From: a virus
Strand: one strand, 5' to 3'
IMG/VR virus record: IMGVR_UViG_3300037725_000018
Span: 1 to 64,000 of that record
DNA length: 64,000 nt
Within the stretch, counting starts at the first letter, position 1. Every line of letters begins with the position of its first letter. The notes beneath the pieces are model-generated. The model did not search any database and was not told the DNA's origin. It was given only the letters and a program-made list of their open reading frames with translations. Position numbers and translations under genes: made by a program. This document shows, in pieces, positions 7,875 to 16,274 of this stretch.

Positions 7875-9120
7875 TGTAAATCTTTTTTGGAATCCGGTTC
7901 ATCATTTCTTGAAGATTTTGCTGCTGTTGGTTTTGCTCTTCAAGAAGATTTGTCCTAGAAAGCTGTTCAAGCTGTTCTCTTAGGTTGTTTTCAAGCTGTT
8001 CCATGTTCTGTTGCGCTTCCTGCTTTTGGCTTTCACCGTCAAGTTGAAGGTCAGCGCCGTTGGTTCCCGGAATAGAATTTCCGTACTTCGAGCGAACAGT
8101 TCCAAGCTTGTGTCTTGCAACTTCAAGTGCGTATTTGTAAATCCAACGCCTAGAAGGTTGGTTAATGTCTTCGTAGTGGTGAACGTCGTATGGAACATCT
8201 GAATAGTCGGAAACAACGTTTGCAATATCGGAGTCTACAACTTGAACGTTGTTTGCTTCGTCTTTGAACACATAGTCAAACCAGATCCTCCTTGGAAACG
8301 AGCGGTTTGGTTCTTCGTTGTCGTCGTTTTCCGGAATTGCGTCTCCACCAAAAAAGTCTTCTGTTCCCGGAATCGGCGTGATCGTAAGCACTCCGTTGGT
8401 AAGTCTGTACGTATATCCGGAGCGTCGAATCAAGTCGTTAAACTCAACCGCTTGCAAGCGAAGAAGATCATGGTACGCTGGCATCATAAGGTATTCAGAA
8501 GCCACGCCATAGTCGCTAAAGCCAAGTTCTCGAAGAACGTTTAGCGTTCCCACTCCCCCAACAGAGAATGGATCATAAAGCCTCTCAATGGCATGTGGAG
8601 GGTAGTAGTAAATCTTCTTGATGATGATCTCTCTGTCTTCAATTGGAACAGATCCGGACCTGTTTTTCTCTTTGAAAAGCTTTTTAATGTCGTAACGCTG
8701 TTTTCCGCGTTTGATGTTGATGAAATCTTTTCTCCAAGTTACACTTCCACCGTGTCCAACCTCGGACCCATAGGCTTTTGCAAGCCGAACCATTTCCCGG
8801 ACTGGAGATCCGGTGACGTGTTTCCCGGTTAAGTTTTCATATTCACCAATCTTTTCGTTTCCTTGAAGAATGATTAAGTTGTCTTTGATGTTAAGGTGGT
8901 TGACAAGCCTTGAAAATTCAAGAATCGCCTCTTCAATGGAGTTGTAAAGGTCTTTTTCATCGATCTCAATATCAACAGTCGGCCAACCAAGACGCCGCGC
9001 AATCCAATCTGCAATTTTGGGGGCGTCTTTAATGAAATCCGGATCTCCGTCAAAATAGCCAAATGAAGTTTTTCCAACGGGGTTTCCAAGCGTTCCGTCA
9101 AACTTTGTAGGTACAGCCAT
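7858..9120 (-). CDS. conserved neck / virion structural protein
   Basis: About 420 residues from the ATG at 9120 (MAVPTKFDGTLG). A GTG 33 nt further up, at 9153, would add 11 residues; I prefer the ATG because MAVPT is a typical structural start, although the promoter-like motif sits only about 20 nt before the GTG. The text contains WIARRLGWPTVDIEI, SIEEAILEFSRLVN, IYYYPPHAIERLYDP, and LLRLQAVEFNDLIRRSGYTY, a set conserved in T4-like marine myovirus proteins next to gp14/gp15 genes. It is probably a neck protein (gp13 position). The last 60 residues are Gln/Asn-rich and coiled-coil-like. Confidence 0.55.
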   Translation of the reverse strand: MAVPTKFDGTLGNPVGKTSFGYFDGDPDFIKDAPKIADWIARRLGWPTVDIEIDEKDLYNSIEEAILEFSRLVNHLNIKDNLIILQGNEKIGEYENLTGKHVTGSPVREMVRLAKAYGSEVGHGGSVTWRKDFINIKRGKQRYDIKKLFKEKNRSGSVPIEDREIIIKKIYYYPPHAIERLYDPFSVGGVGTLNVLRELGFSDYGVASEYLMMPAYHDLLRLQAVEFNDLIRRSGYTYRLTNGVLTITPIPGTEDFFGGDAIPENDDNEEPNRSFPRRIWFDYVFKDEANNVQVVDSDIANVVSDYSDVPYDVHHYEDINQPSRRWIYKYALEVARHKLGTVRSKYGNSIPGTNGADLQLDGESQKQEAQQNMEQLENNLREQLEQLSRTNLLEEQNQQQQNLQEMMNRIPKKIYIGYGG

Positions 9121-9170
9121 ATGAAGTCTCTTTGAATACGTCTGTGAAGTCACAACCTTTTATCTCTTAC

Positions 9171-9183
9171 AGTTATATATAGG
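9171..9183 (-). promoter_or_regulatory. late-promoter-like motif
   Basis: The minus strand reads CCTATATATAACTGTAAGAG upstream of the neck gene. It has the same TATATATAA core as the other late sites but lacks the GTGAA extension. Confidence 0.5.
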
Positions 9184-9274
9184 TGAATAAAATGCGGAAG
9201 TCGCGAGTCGTTCGGGCTTTAGAATGCCTCTTTTCGGGGTATGAAGCGATAGAAGCAAAACGTTCAACAAAATT

Positions 9275-10048
9275 ATGTACAAGACAAAATCATATACGTC
9301 ACACGAAAGTCAAAAGCCGGAAGCATGGATTACCGTAAATAAAGACCGACGCCCAACAGAAAACGGTCAAAACGTGTACCTTGAAGACGGCCAACAGTTT
9401 GAAATAGAACTTAACAACCCAACCGAAGATCCGGTCTTGGCTAAACTTAAAATTCAAGGAGAAACGTCTGATTCGGGTCTTGTTTTACGACCCGGAGAAC
9501 ACACGTTTCTAAAACGGTACATTGGAGAAGATAAAGCGTTTCGGTTCGGCACTTACGAAGTGCCGAAAAAAAATGAACGCTTCATTGAAAAAAACGGTGA
9601 AGTTGCGATTAAGTTTTACGAAAAAGAGGTCAACTTCTATAAGCAACATCAAATAACGTGGAATCCACCAAAGGACGATTATCCAGATAAAAAACCTATC
9701 AACCCGTATCCGTGGGAGCGAGATCCTTGGACTGCCCCAAATAGGCCAAGAATCTGGATGGATACTTCCAGCTTTAGTTCTATCAGCTTTAGCGGAGACG
9801 TGAGCATTTCCGGTTCTTCAAAAGACGGAGAAACGTTAAAAACCGGAAGAATTGAGCCGGGAGAGAAAACCGGACAAGACTTCAACGTAACAAACGAGAA
9901 ATTCAAAAACTTCTCGTTTCACACCGTTCGGTTTAAGCTTCTTCCTGCAAGTCAAAAGAACAGTTCCCGGAAGTATTGCACAGAGTGTGGGGCAAAACAA
10001 AAAAAGAATTGGAAGTTTTGTGCGTACTGTGGAACAGAGTTTGAGTAA
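9275..10048 (+). CDS. beta-rich protein with C-terminal zinc ribbon
   Basis: 257 residues. The N-terminal half (ENGQNVYLEDGQQFEIEL, NNPTEDPVLAKLKI, SGLVLRPGEHTFLKRYI, FRFGTYEV) is a beta-sandwich-like domain found in many large myoviruses. A proline-rich linker follows at about residues 125-160. The last 25 residues hold two Cys pairs, YCTECGAK and FCAYCGTEFE, a classic zinc ribbon. It is the first gene of the plus-strand block and is followed by a clear terminator, so it forms its own transcription unit. Function is unknown; the ribbon suggests nucleic-acid or protein binding. Confidence 0.65.
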   Translation: MYKTKSYTSHESQKPEAWITVNKDRRPTENGQNVYLEDGQQFEIELNNPTEDPVLAKLKIQGETSDSGLVLRPGEHTFLKRYIGEDKAFRFGTYEVPKKNERFIEKNGEVAIKFYEKEVNFYKQHQITWNPPKDDYPDKKPINPYPWERDPWTAPNRPRIWMDTSSFSSISFSGDVSISGSSKDGETLKTGRIEPGEKTGQDFNVTNEKFKNFSFHTVRFKLLPASQKNSSRKYCTECGAKQKKNWKFCAYCGTEFE

Positions 10049-10077
10049 ACAACTGTTTTGAATATTCTTTAAATCCG

Positions 10078-10114
10078 AAGGGAGGCTTAGTTGAAAGGCT
10101 GGCCTCCCTTTTGT
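10078..10114 (+). terminator. intrinsic terminator
   Basis: A perfect 9-bp stem (AAGGGAGGC at 10078-10086 with GCCTCCCTT at 10102-10110) with a 15-nt loop, followed by TTTTGTTATTTT. It ends the zinc-ribbon gene transcript before the SNF2 helicase. Confidence 0.85.
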
Positions 10115-10165
10115 TATTTTCTATCTATAAACAAAAAGGAAAGCATTCATTAAAAAGCAAAAGGT

Positions 10166-11929
10166 ATGCCGGATATAGATTTTAGAATTACATCTGCCGA
10201 TTATATTTATCTTGACTTCGATTACGACAAAGAGCTTGTCAACTACGTCAAGGAAAACATTCCCGGAAGGAAGTATGTCAAGCGAAGCAAAGAGTGGAAG
10301 TTTAAGCTTAACCGAAACTCGCTTCCTGACTTCTTGAAGTTTTTGCAAGATTGGGATTTAGATAAGTCAGACGTTCCCCGTTCCATTCAAAACCGGATGG
10401 AAAGCATCATTAAAGAAGCAAAGAAGGTAGAAAAACAGAAAGAGAAAAACAAGCGCCTTGCGGAAAAAGATGAAGTTGAAGACTTCAAGGTTTACGGCCT
10501 CGCACAAGGCATGAACCCGTATCCGTTTCAAGAGGTAGGAATCAAATACGCGGTTGAAAATAAAAACGTCATTATCGGAGACGAACCGGGCCTCGGAAAG
10601 ACTGTGGAGAGTATAGCGGCGATGCACAAGCAAGATGCATATCCGGTTCTTGTCGTATGTCCAGCTTCTTTAAAAGACAATTGGAAAAGAGAATGGAACA
10701 TGTGGCTCCCCCGAAAAACGGCAAAGGTCCAGCACTCTAGCGAAGGGCTTGACCTTCGGGCTAGAGTATGCATTATCAACTACGATATTCTATGGAAGTA
10801 CAGGAAAAAACTTCGAGAACACGATTGGGGTGGTCTTATACTTGACGAGAGCCACTACGTAAAAAACGGGTCTGCAAAACGTTCTAAGGCCGCAAGACAG
10901 ATTGCACGGAGAATAGACGGGCCAAAGATCCTTCTTTCCGGAACGGCTGTTGTGAACAGGCCAAAAGAGCTTATCAACCAACTCAAGATCATCGACCGCT
11001 TTGAAGAAGAGTTTGGTGGATTCTATCCTTTCGTTAAACGCTACTGCGATGCTGAACAAACTCGGTGGGGGCTAGACTACGACGGGGCCTCAAATGTAAA
11101 GGAGCTTCACGAACGTTTAAAGAAACTTTGCTATATTCGAAGAAACAAAAAAGAGGTTCTTGAAGACCTTCCAGATAAACAGCGTTCGTATATTGAATTT
11201 GATATTGACAACCGGAAAGAATACGACGTGGCAGAAGAGGACCTTGCCGCCCATCTTCGAAAACAAGAGATTACAGATGAAGACTTCCTTGAAAAAATAG
11301 AAAGTCTAGATGCCCTTGAACAACAGGAAAAAATTCGAAAGGAGTATGGAGCGAATGAAATTAGCGGATACGCCGAAAAATTGATGAAGCTTGCAGAGCT
11401 TCGAAAACTTGCAAGCAAAGGTAAGCTAAAGAAAGCGAAAAGGTGGATCAAGGACTTTTTGAAGTCCGGGGAGAAGCTGGTTCTTTTCGCCCACCACAAG
11501 TTTGTTATCCAAGAGATTGTAGATGAATTTGACGCTTTAAAAATTGACGGTTCCGTTCCGGTCGAAGACAGGCAAGACGTTGTAGACAAGTTTCAAAACG
11601 ACGATTCTGAAAAGGTGATTGTCTTGAACATACAAGCTGGAGGAACGGGGCTTACGTTAACAGAGTCTTCAAATGTCGTATTCCTTGAACTCCCTTGGAC
11701 CCCCGCAGAAGTAAGCCAAGCAGAAGACCGTTGCCACCGGATAGGACAAGAAGATTCTGTGAACGTTTACTTCCTTCTAGCAAAAGAAACGATAGACAAA
11801 GACATGTTTGAAGTCCTAAAAAAGAAAAGGATTGTCACGGAACAGATAAACGCCGGGAAAGATATAACAGACGAAGAAGGAAACGTCGTGAAAGGTGTTA
11901 TTAAGAAGATTACAGACAGACAGTCTTAA
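10166..11929 (+). CDS. SNF2/SMARCAL1-type DNA helicase-translocase (UvsW-like role)
   Basis: A 587-residue SF2 translocase. Motif I is GDEPGLGKT (138-146), motif II is DESH (227-230), motif III is the LSGTAVVNRP segment. The C-terminal RecA lobe carries motif V (NIQAGGTGLTLTE) and motif VI (QAEDRCHRIGQ, 518-528). The first 60 residues resemble the HARP-like region that precedes the motor in SMARCAL1-type annealing helicases. In T4, UvsW does the related job of fork regression and recombination. It heads a run of small genes: the next ATG is 7 nt after its stop. The E-P in motif I replaces the usual E-M. Confidence 0.92.
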   Translation: MPDIDFRITSADYIYLDFDYDKELVNYVKENIPGRKYVKRSKEWKFKLNRNSLPDFLKFLQDWDLDKSDVPRSIQNRMESIIKEAKKVEKQKEKNKRLAEKDEVEDFKVYGLAQGMNPYPFQEVGIKYAVENKNVIIGDEPGLGKTVESIAAMHKQDAYPVLVVCPASLKDNWKREWNMWLPRKTAKVQHSSEGLDLRARVCIINYDILWKYRKKLREHDWGGLILDESHYVKNGSAKRSKAARQIARRIDGPKILLSGTAVVNRPKELINQLKIIDRFEEEFGGFYPFVKRYCDAEQTRWGLDYDGASNVKELHERLKKLCYIRRNKKEVLEDLPDKQRSYIEFDIDNRKEYDVAEEDLAAHLRKQEITDEDFLEKIESLDALEQQEKIRKEYGANEISGYAEKLMKLAELRKLASKGKLKKAKRWIKDFLKSGEKLVLFAHHKFVIQEIVDEFDALKIDGSVPVEDRQDVVDKFQNDDSEKVIVLNIQAGGTGLTLTESSNVVFLELPWTPAEVSQAEDRCHRIGQEDSVNVYFLLAKETIDKDMFEVLKKKRIVTEQINAGKDITDEEGNVVKGVIKKITDRQS

Positions 11930-11935
11930 CAAAAA

Positions 11936-12148
11936 ATGGGTATAATTGTTTTAGATAACAAGGTCAACTCCAGCACCGAATGGGAGTACGGGGACTATGC
12001 AGTTTCCTCTTGGTCTTTTATGCGAGTTGTTCCGGTTGAAGAAAAAACGTGGATTCATAGAAATGGGGGACCTTGGAAAAAGACGGTAATGGGATATAAA
12101 AAGATCGACGTAGTTAAGGAAAACATAGAAAAAGTTCTTTCTCTTTAA
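11936..12148 (+). CDS. small hypothetical protein
   Basis: 70 residues, Trp- and Tyr-rich centre (WEYGDYAVSSWSFMRVV, WIHRNGGPWKK) with an amphipathic C-terminal helix. It starts 6 nt after the SNF2 stop with an A-run before the ATG. I do not recognise it. Confidence 0.55.
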   Translation: MGIIVLDNKVNSSTEWEYGDYAVSSWSFMRVVPVEEKTWIHRNGGPWKKTVMGYKKIDVVKENIEKVLSL

Positions 12149-12187
12149 GAGCACAACCTCAGATAAAACAAAATCCGTTAAAGACAA

Positions 12188-12595
12188 ATGAATCTTGTTG
12201 ATTACTTAAAGGCGTACGGGGTAAAAACTAACTTTACGTTTACAAGCTACCACCTAGACCGGGAAAGCGAACTTAACGAATTCAACCCCGGAGTTGGAAC
12301 CGAAGTTGGAACGGGTCCATTAAAGCTTCAAATGGGATTTTATAAAAATTCTCACGAAAAAGTGACAACCTTTGTTGGAACTTCTTATTGCCACAGCATA
12401 ACAAATTACCTTCACGTAGGCGTAATATTGGGAGCAGCAACTGGATACGATCACTTTGAACTTGGTATCCCCTTTACAGGGGCAATTGTTCCTTTTGTGT
12501 CGGTGGGAAGGAAAAACCGCGTTCAAATTGGTTTTGTGCCTTCGGAGGGAGGAGGCGTGTTCAGCGGAAGAATTGAAATCAATTTTGACTGTTAG
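12188..12595 (+). CDS. beta-rich hypothetical protein
   Basis: 135 residues, almost entirely beta-type, with FNPGVGTEVGTG, MGFYKNSHEKVTTFVGTSY, and GVILGAATGY followed by GAIVPFVSVG. The N-P-G-V-G, F-Y-K-N-S and G-x-x-T-G-Y order is seen in a family of short beta-barrel-like proteins in phages and bacteria. No signal peptide or membrane anchor is present, so an outer-membrane role is not supported. The following gene starts 8 nt later. Confidence 0.5.
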   Translation: MNLVDYLKAYGVKTNFTFTSYHLDRESELNEFNPGVGTEVGTGPLKLQMGFYKNSHEKVTTFVGTSYCHSITNYLHVGVILGAATGYDHFELGIPFTGAIVPFVSVGRKNRVQIGFVPSEGGGVFSGRIEINFDC

Positions 12596-12602
12596 CAATC
12601 CA

Positions 12603-12896
12603 ATGATTTTAACCAAAGAAGAGCAAGTCTTGTTCGCTAAAAGATTCTGTGAAGAAACTGTTGACGGGTTTAGTCCTACAAGAGAAGAAAACACAGTTAC
12701 ATATAGCTTAGACGAAATCAAGTGGAAATTCACGGTTACAAGATTTGGAAGCCTAAGTATTCAAATCAAAGAATCCGGCAAGACGATCTCTAAGTCTGCA
12801 TACGGTCTATACCCTCAATACAAACCCATAGGCGATTCGGTATCCCGGTGGAGACAGATCGTTGCCAGAAAAATGAATCTAGACTATAGAAAATGA
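12603..12896 (+). CDS. small hypothetical protein
   Basis: 97 residues from ATG at 12603. The frame is open further upstream but overlaps the previous gene heavily; the ATG 8 nt after that gene's stop is the sensible start. It has a KEEQVLFAKRFCEET helix, a beta-type centre (VTYSLDEIKWKFTVTRFG) and a basic end. Its stop overlaps the next start (ATGA). Not recognised. Confidence 0.55.
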   Translation: MILTKEEQVLFAKRFCEETVDGFSPTREENTVTYSLDEIKWKFTVTRFGSLSIQIKESGKTISKSAYGLYPQYKPIGDSVSRWRQIVARKMNLDYRK

Positions 12897-13114
12897 GAAG
12901 AAGCAAAACAAAAATGGAAGGAACAGTTAACGTGAAATGCTTGAATTTGATTGAGATTTTAGACCACAGGGGGAGTTTGGGGGTTCGGTTTTCAAAAGAA
13001 GAGGAACAAACAAAGAAACGGCTCGTTTCAATAGCTGAAGATAACGGGTACAAGGTAATCGAAGAAGAAAACTTTGTAGCTGTATTCAAACCAAACGAAA
13101 TCAAAGACGTATGA
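12893..13114 (+). CDS. small hypothetical protein
   Basis: 73 residues, basic start (MRRSKTKM) then LNLIEILDHRGSLGVRFSKEEE and a final FVAVFKPNEI strand. It overlaps both neighbours by 4 nt (ATGA at each junction), indicating translational coupling in the plus-strand operon. No known domain. Confidence 0.55.
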   Translation: MRRSKTKMEGTVNVKCLNLIEILDHRGSLGVRFSKEEEQTKKRLVSIAEDNGYKVIEEENFVAVFKPNEIKDV

Positions 13115-13719
13115 CAAGTCACGAAGAGGTTCCGAACAAGCTTCCAATTCGAAAAAACGATGAAGTGGCGATTTATGGCGATAAAAGAAAGAAAGGAACC
13201 GTAGAAAGAGTATGGGAAGAAAACGGCTATGCGGTTGTAGACTGTGGACACAGCAGTAGATACACTGGCTTTTGGTACTTCGAATCTCTTATCATCGTAG
13301 ACGAAAAAATCCGCTCGATTCGGGAAAAAGAGCTTCGAAGAAAGTCCGGATTTGAAGAAGCGAAGCCATTAACAGACGTAAAGGTTGGGGATCTTATTGT
13401 AACGTCGCAAGGTGAAACGGTCGTTGTTAAGTCCGTAAGTTCAAGACAGGTAAAAGCTGGTGGGTTGAAGTTTACCAAGTCCTCCGGTGAAGGTTGGGGA
13501 GATCAATCTGTTTCCGCACAACCGAAGCCAAAAGAAGAACCTGAAGCCGTTAAAGACTTGGATGAAATAAAGCCGGGTGATACCATTGAACTTTCAAACG
13601 GGGAGTTTGAAGAGGTCACGAAAGTTTCCACACGGCAAATCCGAACAGAAAGCCACAAGTTCAAGCGTTCAGATGGAACCGGGTGGTCTGACGAAACAGC
13701 GTCCATCGTTCTTGGTTAA
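13111..13719 (+). CDS. protein with tandem SH3-like / KOW-like repeats
   Basis: 202 residues. Residues about 88-140 (VKVGDLIVTSQGETVVVKSV, SRQVKAGGLKFTKSSGEGWGD) and 150-200 (IKPGDTIELSNGEFEEVTKV, TRQIRTESHKFKRSDGTGWSD) are two clear copies of one 45-residue beta-domain. An N-terminal region (IRKNDEVAIYG, GTVERVWEENGYAVVDC) looks like a further SH3-type fold. The repeat probably arose by internal duplication. Such domains usually bind nucleic acid or protein; the target is unknown. Confidence 0.6.
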   Translation: MTSHEEVPNKLPIRKNDEVAIYGDKRKKGTVERVWEENGYAVVDCGHSSRYTGFWYFESLIIVDEKIRSIREKELRRKSGFEEAKPLTDVKVGDLIVTSQGETVVVKSVSSRQVKAGGLKFTKSSGEGWGDQSVSAQPKPKEEPEAVKDLDEIKPGDTIELSNGEFEEVTKVSTRQIRTESHKFKRSDGTGWSDETASIVLG

Positions 13720-13747
13720 AGCAAATTGTAGGAAACAAACGGCGCGG

Positions 13748-13764
13748 TTTGCCTATATAATGTA
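13748..13764 (+). promoter_or_regulatory. possible early promoter
   Basis: In the 77-nt gap before the gene at 13796 the plus strand reads TTTGCCTATATAATG, an A/T-rich -10-like element about 35 nt upstream of the ATG. It is the only such element seen inside this part of the plus-strand block. Weak call. Confidence 0.3.
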
Positions 13765-13795
13765 TCCTACATGAATAAACCAAGAGGTATAACGT

Positions 13796-13996
13796 ATGGA
13801 AATCGAAGTTCGGTACAAAATAGATGGTGAAGAAAAAGAGGCCACCGTTTCAATCCCGGACAGACTTGCGGATATGGTCGATGAAAAAAGGCAATTTGAC
13901 ATTTTCTTAGAAGGCGCAATCAAAGAGCGGATTGAAACCGATTCTCAAAGCACCGTCGAAAGCATCATTTACACAAACGTAAAAAAAGGAAAGTGA
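13796..13996 (+). CDS. small acidic hypothetical protein
   Basis: 66 residues: EIEVRYKIDGEEKEATVSI strands, then a DRLADMVDEKRQFDIFLEGAIKERIE helix. It overlaps the next gene by 4 nt (GTGA). Not recognised. Confidence 0.55.
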   Translation: MEIEVRYKIDGEEKEATVSIPDRLADMVDEKRQFDIFLEGAIKERIETDSQSTVESIIYTNVKKGK

Positions 13997-14214
13997 TCGT
14001 ATACTCAGAAAATCAAGAGATTTTAGAAGAGATCACCGAAATAAACCATGACGTTCACGGATTGCGGCGAGTGGACCGTTCGACCTTCATGGTTTACTGG
14101 TTCATTAACACGTTTGAAATGAAAGCGGAAACAAGGCACAATGCTTTCAGCGTTAAGCTTGTGTCCACAGACGGGCTCACTCTTGATCTAGAACGAAAAG
14201 CAGACGCCTTTTAA
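13993..14214 (+). CDS. small hypothetical protein
   Basis: 73 residues, GTG start overlapping the upstream stop. It alternates helix (NQEILEEITEI) and beta segments (FMVYWFINTF, LTLDLERK). No motif recognised; the gene is supported mainly by its packing in the operon. Confidence 0.5.
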   Translation: MIVYSENQEILEEITEINHDVHGLRRVDRSTFMVYWFINTFEMKAETRHNAFSVKLVSTDGLTLDLERKADAF

Positions 14215-14231
14215 CTAAAACAAACTTTGTT

Positions 14232-14723
14232 ATGCTTTGGATTATCTCAGGCTCACTTTTGGGGGTTTTATATGGCATTTTTGTTGCGGAAGTAGAGTCT
14301 TTCGTTGAGGTAGTTTTCTTTGCCATTTTCTTTGCTGGTTTTGGTGCTATGTCTTCTGGCATGTTATCAATTGCATATCCGGTCGAAGAAGTTGTCACCA
14401 AAACGAAGTCAACGGAACAGATTTACAACCTGTATGACAACCACTCTACTTCCGGAAATTTGTATTTAGGCACCGGGTCCATTGAAGGAAGAAAGTATTA
14501 CTACTACATGACAAAACAGAGGCTTGGACACAGAAGCAAAAGAATTCCTGCGAGCCAGACATACATCAAAGAAATTAATCCGGCAAAAACAGACAGCTTT
14601 AGAGTAGAGGCTAGAACTAAAGTTCGAAAAGATATGTGGTATCGGCTTACATGGTCGCGGGAAAGGTTTTACGTTGTCTACATTCCGAAAAACTCAATTG
14701 ACCGATCTTTTAACGTGAAGTAA
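14232..14723 (+). CDS. two-TM membrane protein
   Basis: 163 residues. Two hydrophobic segments lie at about residues 1-20 (LWIISGSLLGVLYGIFVA) and 26-48 (VVFFAIFFAGFGAMSSGML). A soluble beta-rich domain follows, with NLYLGTGSIEGRKYYYYM and IPASQTYIKEI. The L-G-x-G-x-I...Y-Y-Y-Y...I-P-A order occurs in membrane proteins of many unrelated phages. It probably sits in the inner membrane with the domain in the cytoplasm; function unknown. Confidence 0.6.
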   Translation: MLWIISGSLLGVLYGIFVAEVESFVEVVFFAIFFAGFGAMSSGMLSIAYPVEEVVTKTKSTEQIYNLYDNHSTSGNLYLGTGSIEGRKYYYYMTKQRLGHRSKRIPASQTYIKEINPAKTDSFRVEARTKVRKDMWYRLTWSRERFYVVYIPKNSIDRSFNVK

Positions 14724-14819
14724 GTGTGAAGCCTAGGTCCTCTTTGAAACAAAAAGCCAGCACGCGCATGTAAAAGGGTGCCTAACAAGGAAGCCCCTTT
14801 ATCACAAAGCAAACAGGTT

Positions 14820-16274
14820 ATGTCTTTTGACTGGAGCGATTACCAGAAACGGATCTTCGATTGGGGAATCAACGGGTCCGGAAACGCGGTTGTGGACGCA
14901 AAGGCCGGAAGCGGAAAAACAACCACGCTTATTGAGCTTGCACGTCGAATCAAAGAAGAGCGTGGAGAGGGTGGAGTTTTTGTTGCGTTCAACAAACACA
15001 TCGAGCGCGAACTCTCTGACAAGCTTTCCGATACCGATTTCATTGCAAAGACCGTCCACTCTTGCGGTTTCGGTGCAATCCGCTACGCCGGGTACGACGT
15101 TGACGTAAACTCTGATAAAATCAAAGACATCGTCAACGCCGTTACGTCCGATATGGCGTTCAAGAAAAACAAAAAGACGGTAAAGGCCAACCTTCGAAAC
15201 ATCGTTGACCTTGTTCGGCTCAATCTTGCGGACCCGTCCGATAAAAGCGAAGTTTTGGACGTTGCCCGTCACCACGGAATTTCCATTGAAGAGATTTTCC
15301 CGCTTATCGAAACGGTGATTAACCGTTCAAACAAGATTGCAAAAGAAAACGGGGAAATTGACTTCACCGACATGATTTATCTTCCGGTGAAGTGGAACCT
15401 TTCGATGTACCAAAACAAGTGGGTCTTCGTGGATGAAGCACAGGACCTAAACACTTGCACGCGCCGGGTGATTGACAAGATGCTTCGTCGGGACGGTCGC
15501 GCAATTTTCGTGGGAGATCCCCGTCAAGCCATTTACGGTTTCGCGGGTGCGGATTCGGATTCTTTCGAGCAGATCAAAGAAGAGTTTGAAACAACCGAAC
15601 TTCCGCTAAACATCACCTACCGTTGCCCGAAAAGCCACGTTGAAAACGTGCAACGCATTGTTCCGGAAATCGAGCCCCGTGAAAACGCCCCGGAAGGTAA
15701 AATCATCGAAGACAAGATGGACAGCCTACCGAACATTGCCGAAAGTGGGGATTACGTTTTGTGCCGCACAAACGCTCCGCTTATCCGGAATTGCATCCGT
15801 CTAATCAAGAACGGACAGCCTGCTCACGTGGTCGGACGAAACATCAAGCGGGGCCTTCTTCAAATTGCAAACCGGATTGATTTTGATAACTTCAACGAAA
15901 GCGTTCGTTCTTACTACCAAAGCAAGCGAGAGAAGCTTCTAGAGAACGATACGTCCGAAGAAAAGCTTCGGGCCTTCCGGGATAAGGTAGACGCCATTAA
16001 AACCGTCTACGGCGAATATGACGTTTCCACAAAGCGGGGTCTAAAAAGCAAGATCAAGTCCCTGTTCAAAGAAACGCCCGATTCGGTGAAGCTTATGACC
16101 GCACACAAGGCGAAGGGCCTTGAAAACGACCGGATTATCATCATCCGAACCGATCTTATGCCGCTTCGTTGGAAGGGTCAAAAGAAGTGGCAGGCAGAGC
16201 AGGAGATGAACCTGAAATATACAGCCGAAACTCGCTCTACGGATACGTTAATCTTCCTTCACCCTGAAAACTAA
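14820..16274 (+). CDS. UvrD/PcrA-type SF1 DNA helicase
   Basis: 484 residues from the ATG at 14820 (MSFDWSDYQKRIFDW); a GTG at 14778 would add 14 residues and is less likely. Motif I is AGSGKTTT (about residues 29-36), motif II is FVDEAQDLN, motif III is GDPRQAIYGFAGAD, motif IV is LNITYRCP, motif V is LMTAHKAKGLEND, and motif VI is TAETRSTDTLIF at the extreme C-terminus. It is a short, accessory-domain-poor SF1A helicase, playing the role Dda-type helicases have in T4. Its 3' end abuts and overlaps by 4 nt a convergent homing endonuclease gene, and a second copy of the last codons lies beyond that gene. Confidence 0.9.
   Translation: MSFDWSDYQKRIFDWGINGSGNAVVDAKAGSGKTTTLIELARRIKEERGEGGVFVAFNKHIERELSDKLSDTDFIAKTVHSCGFGAIRYAGYDVDVNSDKIKDIVNAVTSDMAFKKNKKTVKANLRNIVDLVRLNLADPSDKSEVLDVARHHGISIEEIFPLIETVINRSNKIAKENGEIDFTDMIYLPVKWNLSMYQNKWVFVDEAQDLNTCTRRVIDKMLRRDGRAIFVGDPRQAIYGFAGADSDSFEQIKEEFETTELPLNITYRCPKSHVENVQRIVPEIEPRENAPEGKIIEDKMDSLPNIAESGDYVLCRTNAPLIRNCIRLIKNGQPAHVVGRNIKRGLLQIANRIDFDNFNESVRSYYQSKREKLLENDTSEEKLRAFRDKVDAIKTVYGEYDVSTKRGLKSKIKSLFKETPDSVKLMTAHKAKGLENDRIIIIRTDLMPLRWKGQKKWQAEQEMNLKYTAETRSTDTLIFLHPEN

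Noticed and set aside
11131-11589. 152-codon minus-strand frame opposite the SNF2 helicase
   Set aside because: Ser/Leu/Phe-rich shadow of conserved helicase codons, no neighbouring gene on that strand.
12188-12595. Possible PagP-like outer-membrane enzyme
   Set aside because: Some order of motifs is similar, but there is no signal peptide and no catalytic residue that I can place.
14802-15275. 157-codon minus-strand frame opposite the UvrD-type helicase
   Set aside because: Shadow frame; the sense strand carries all helicase motifs.
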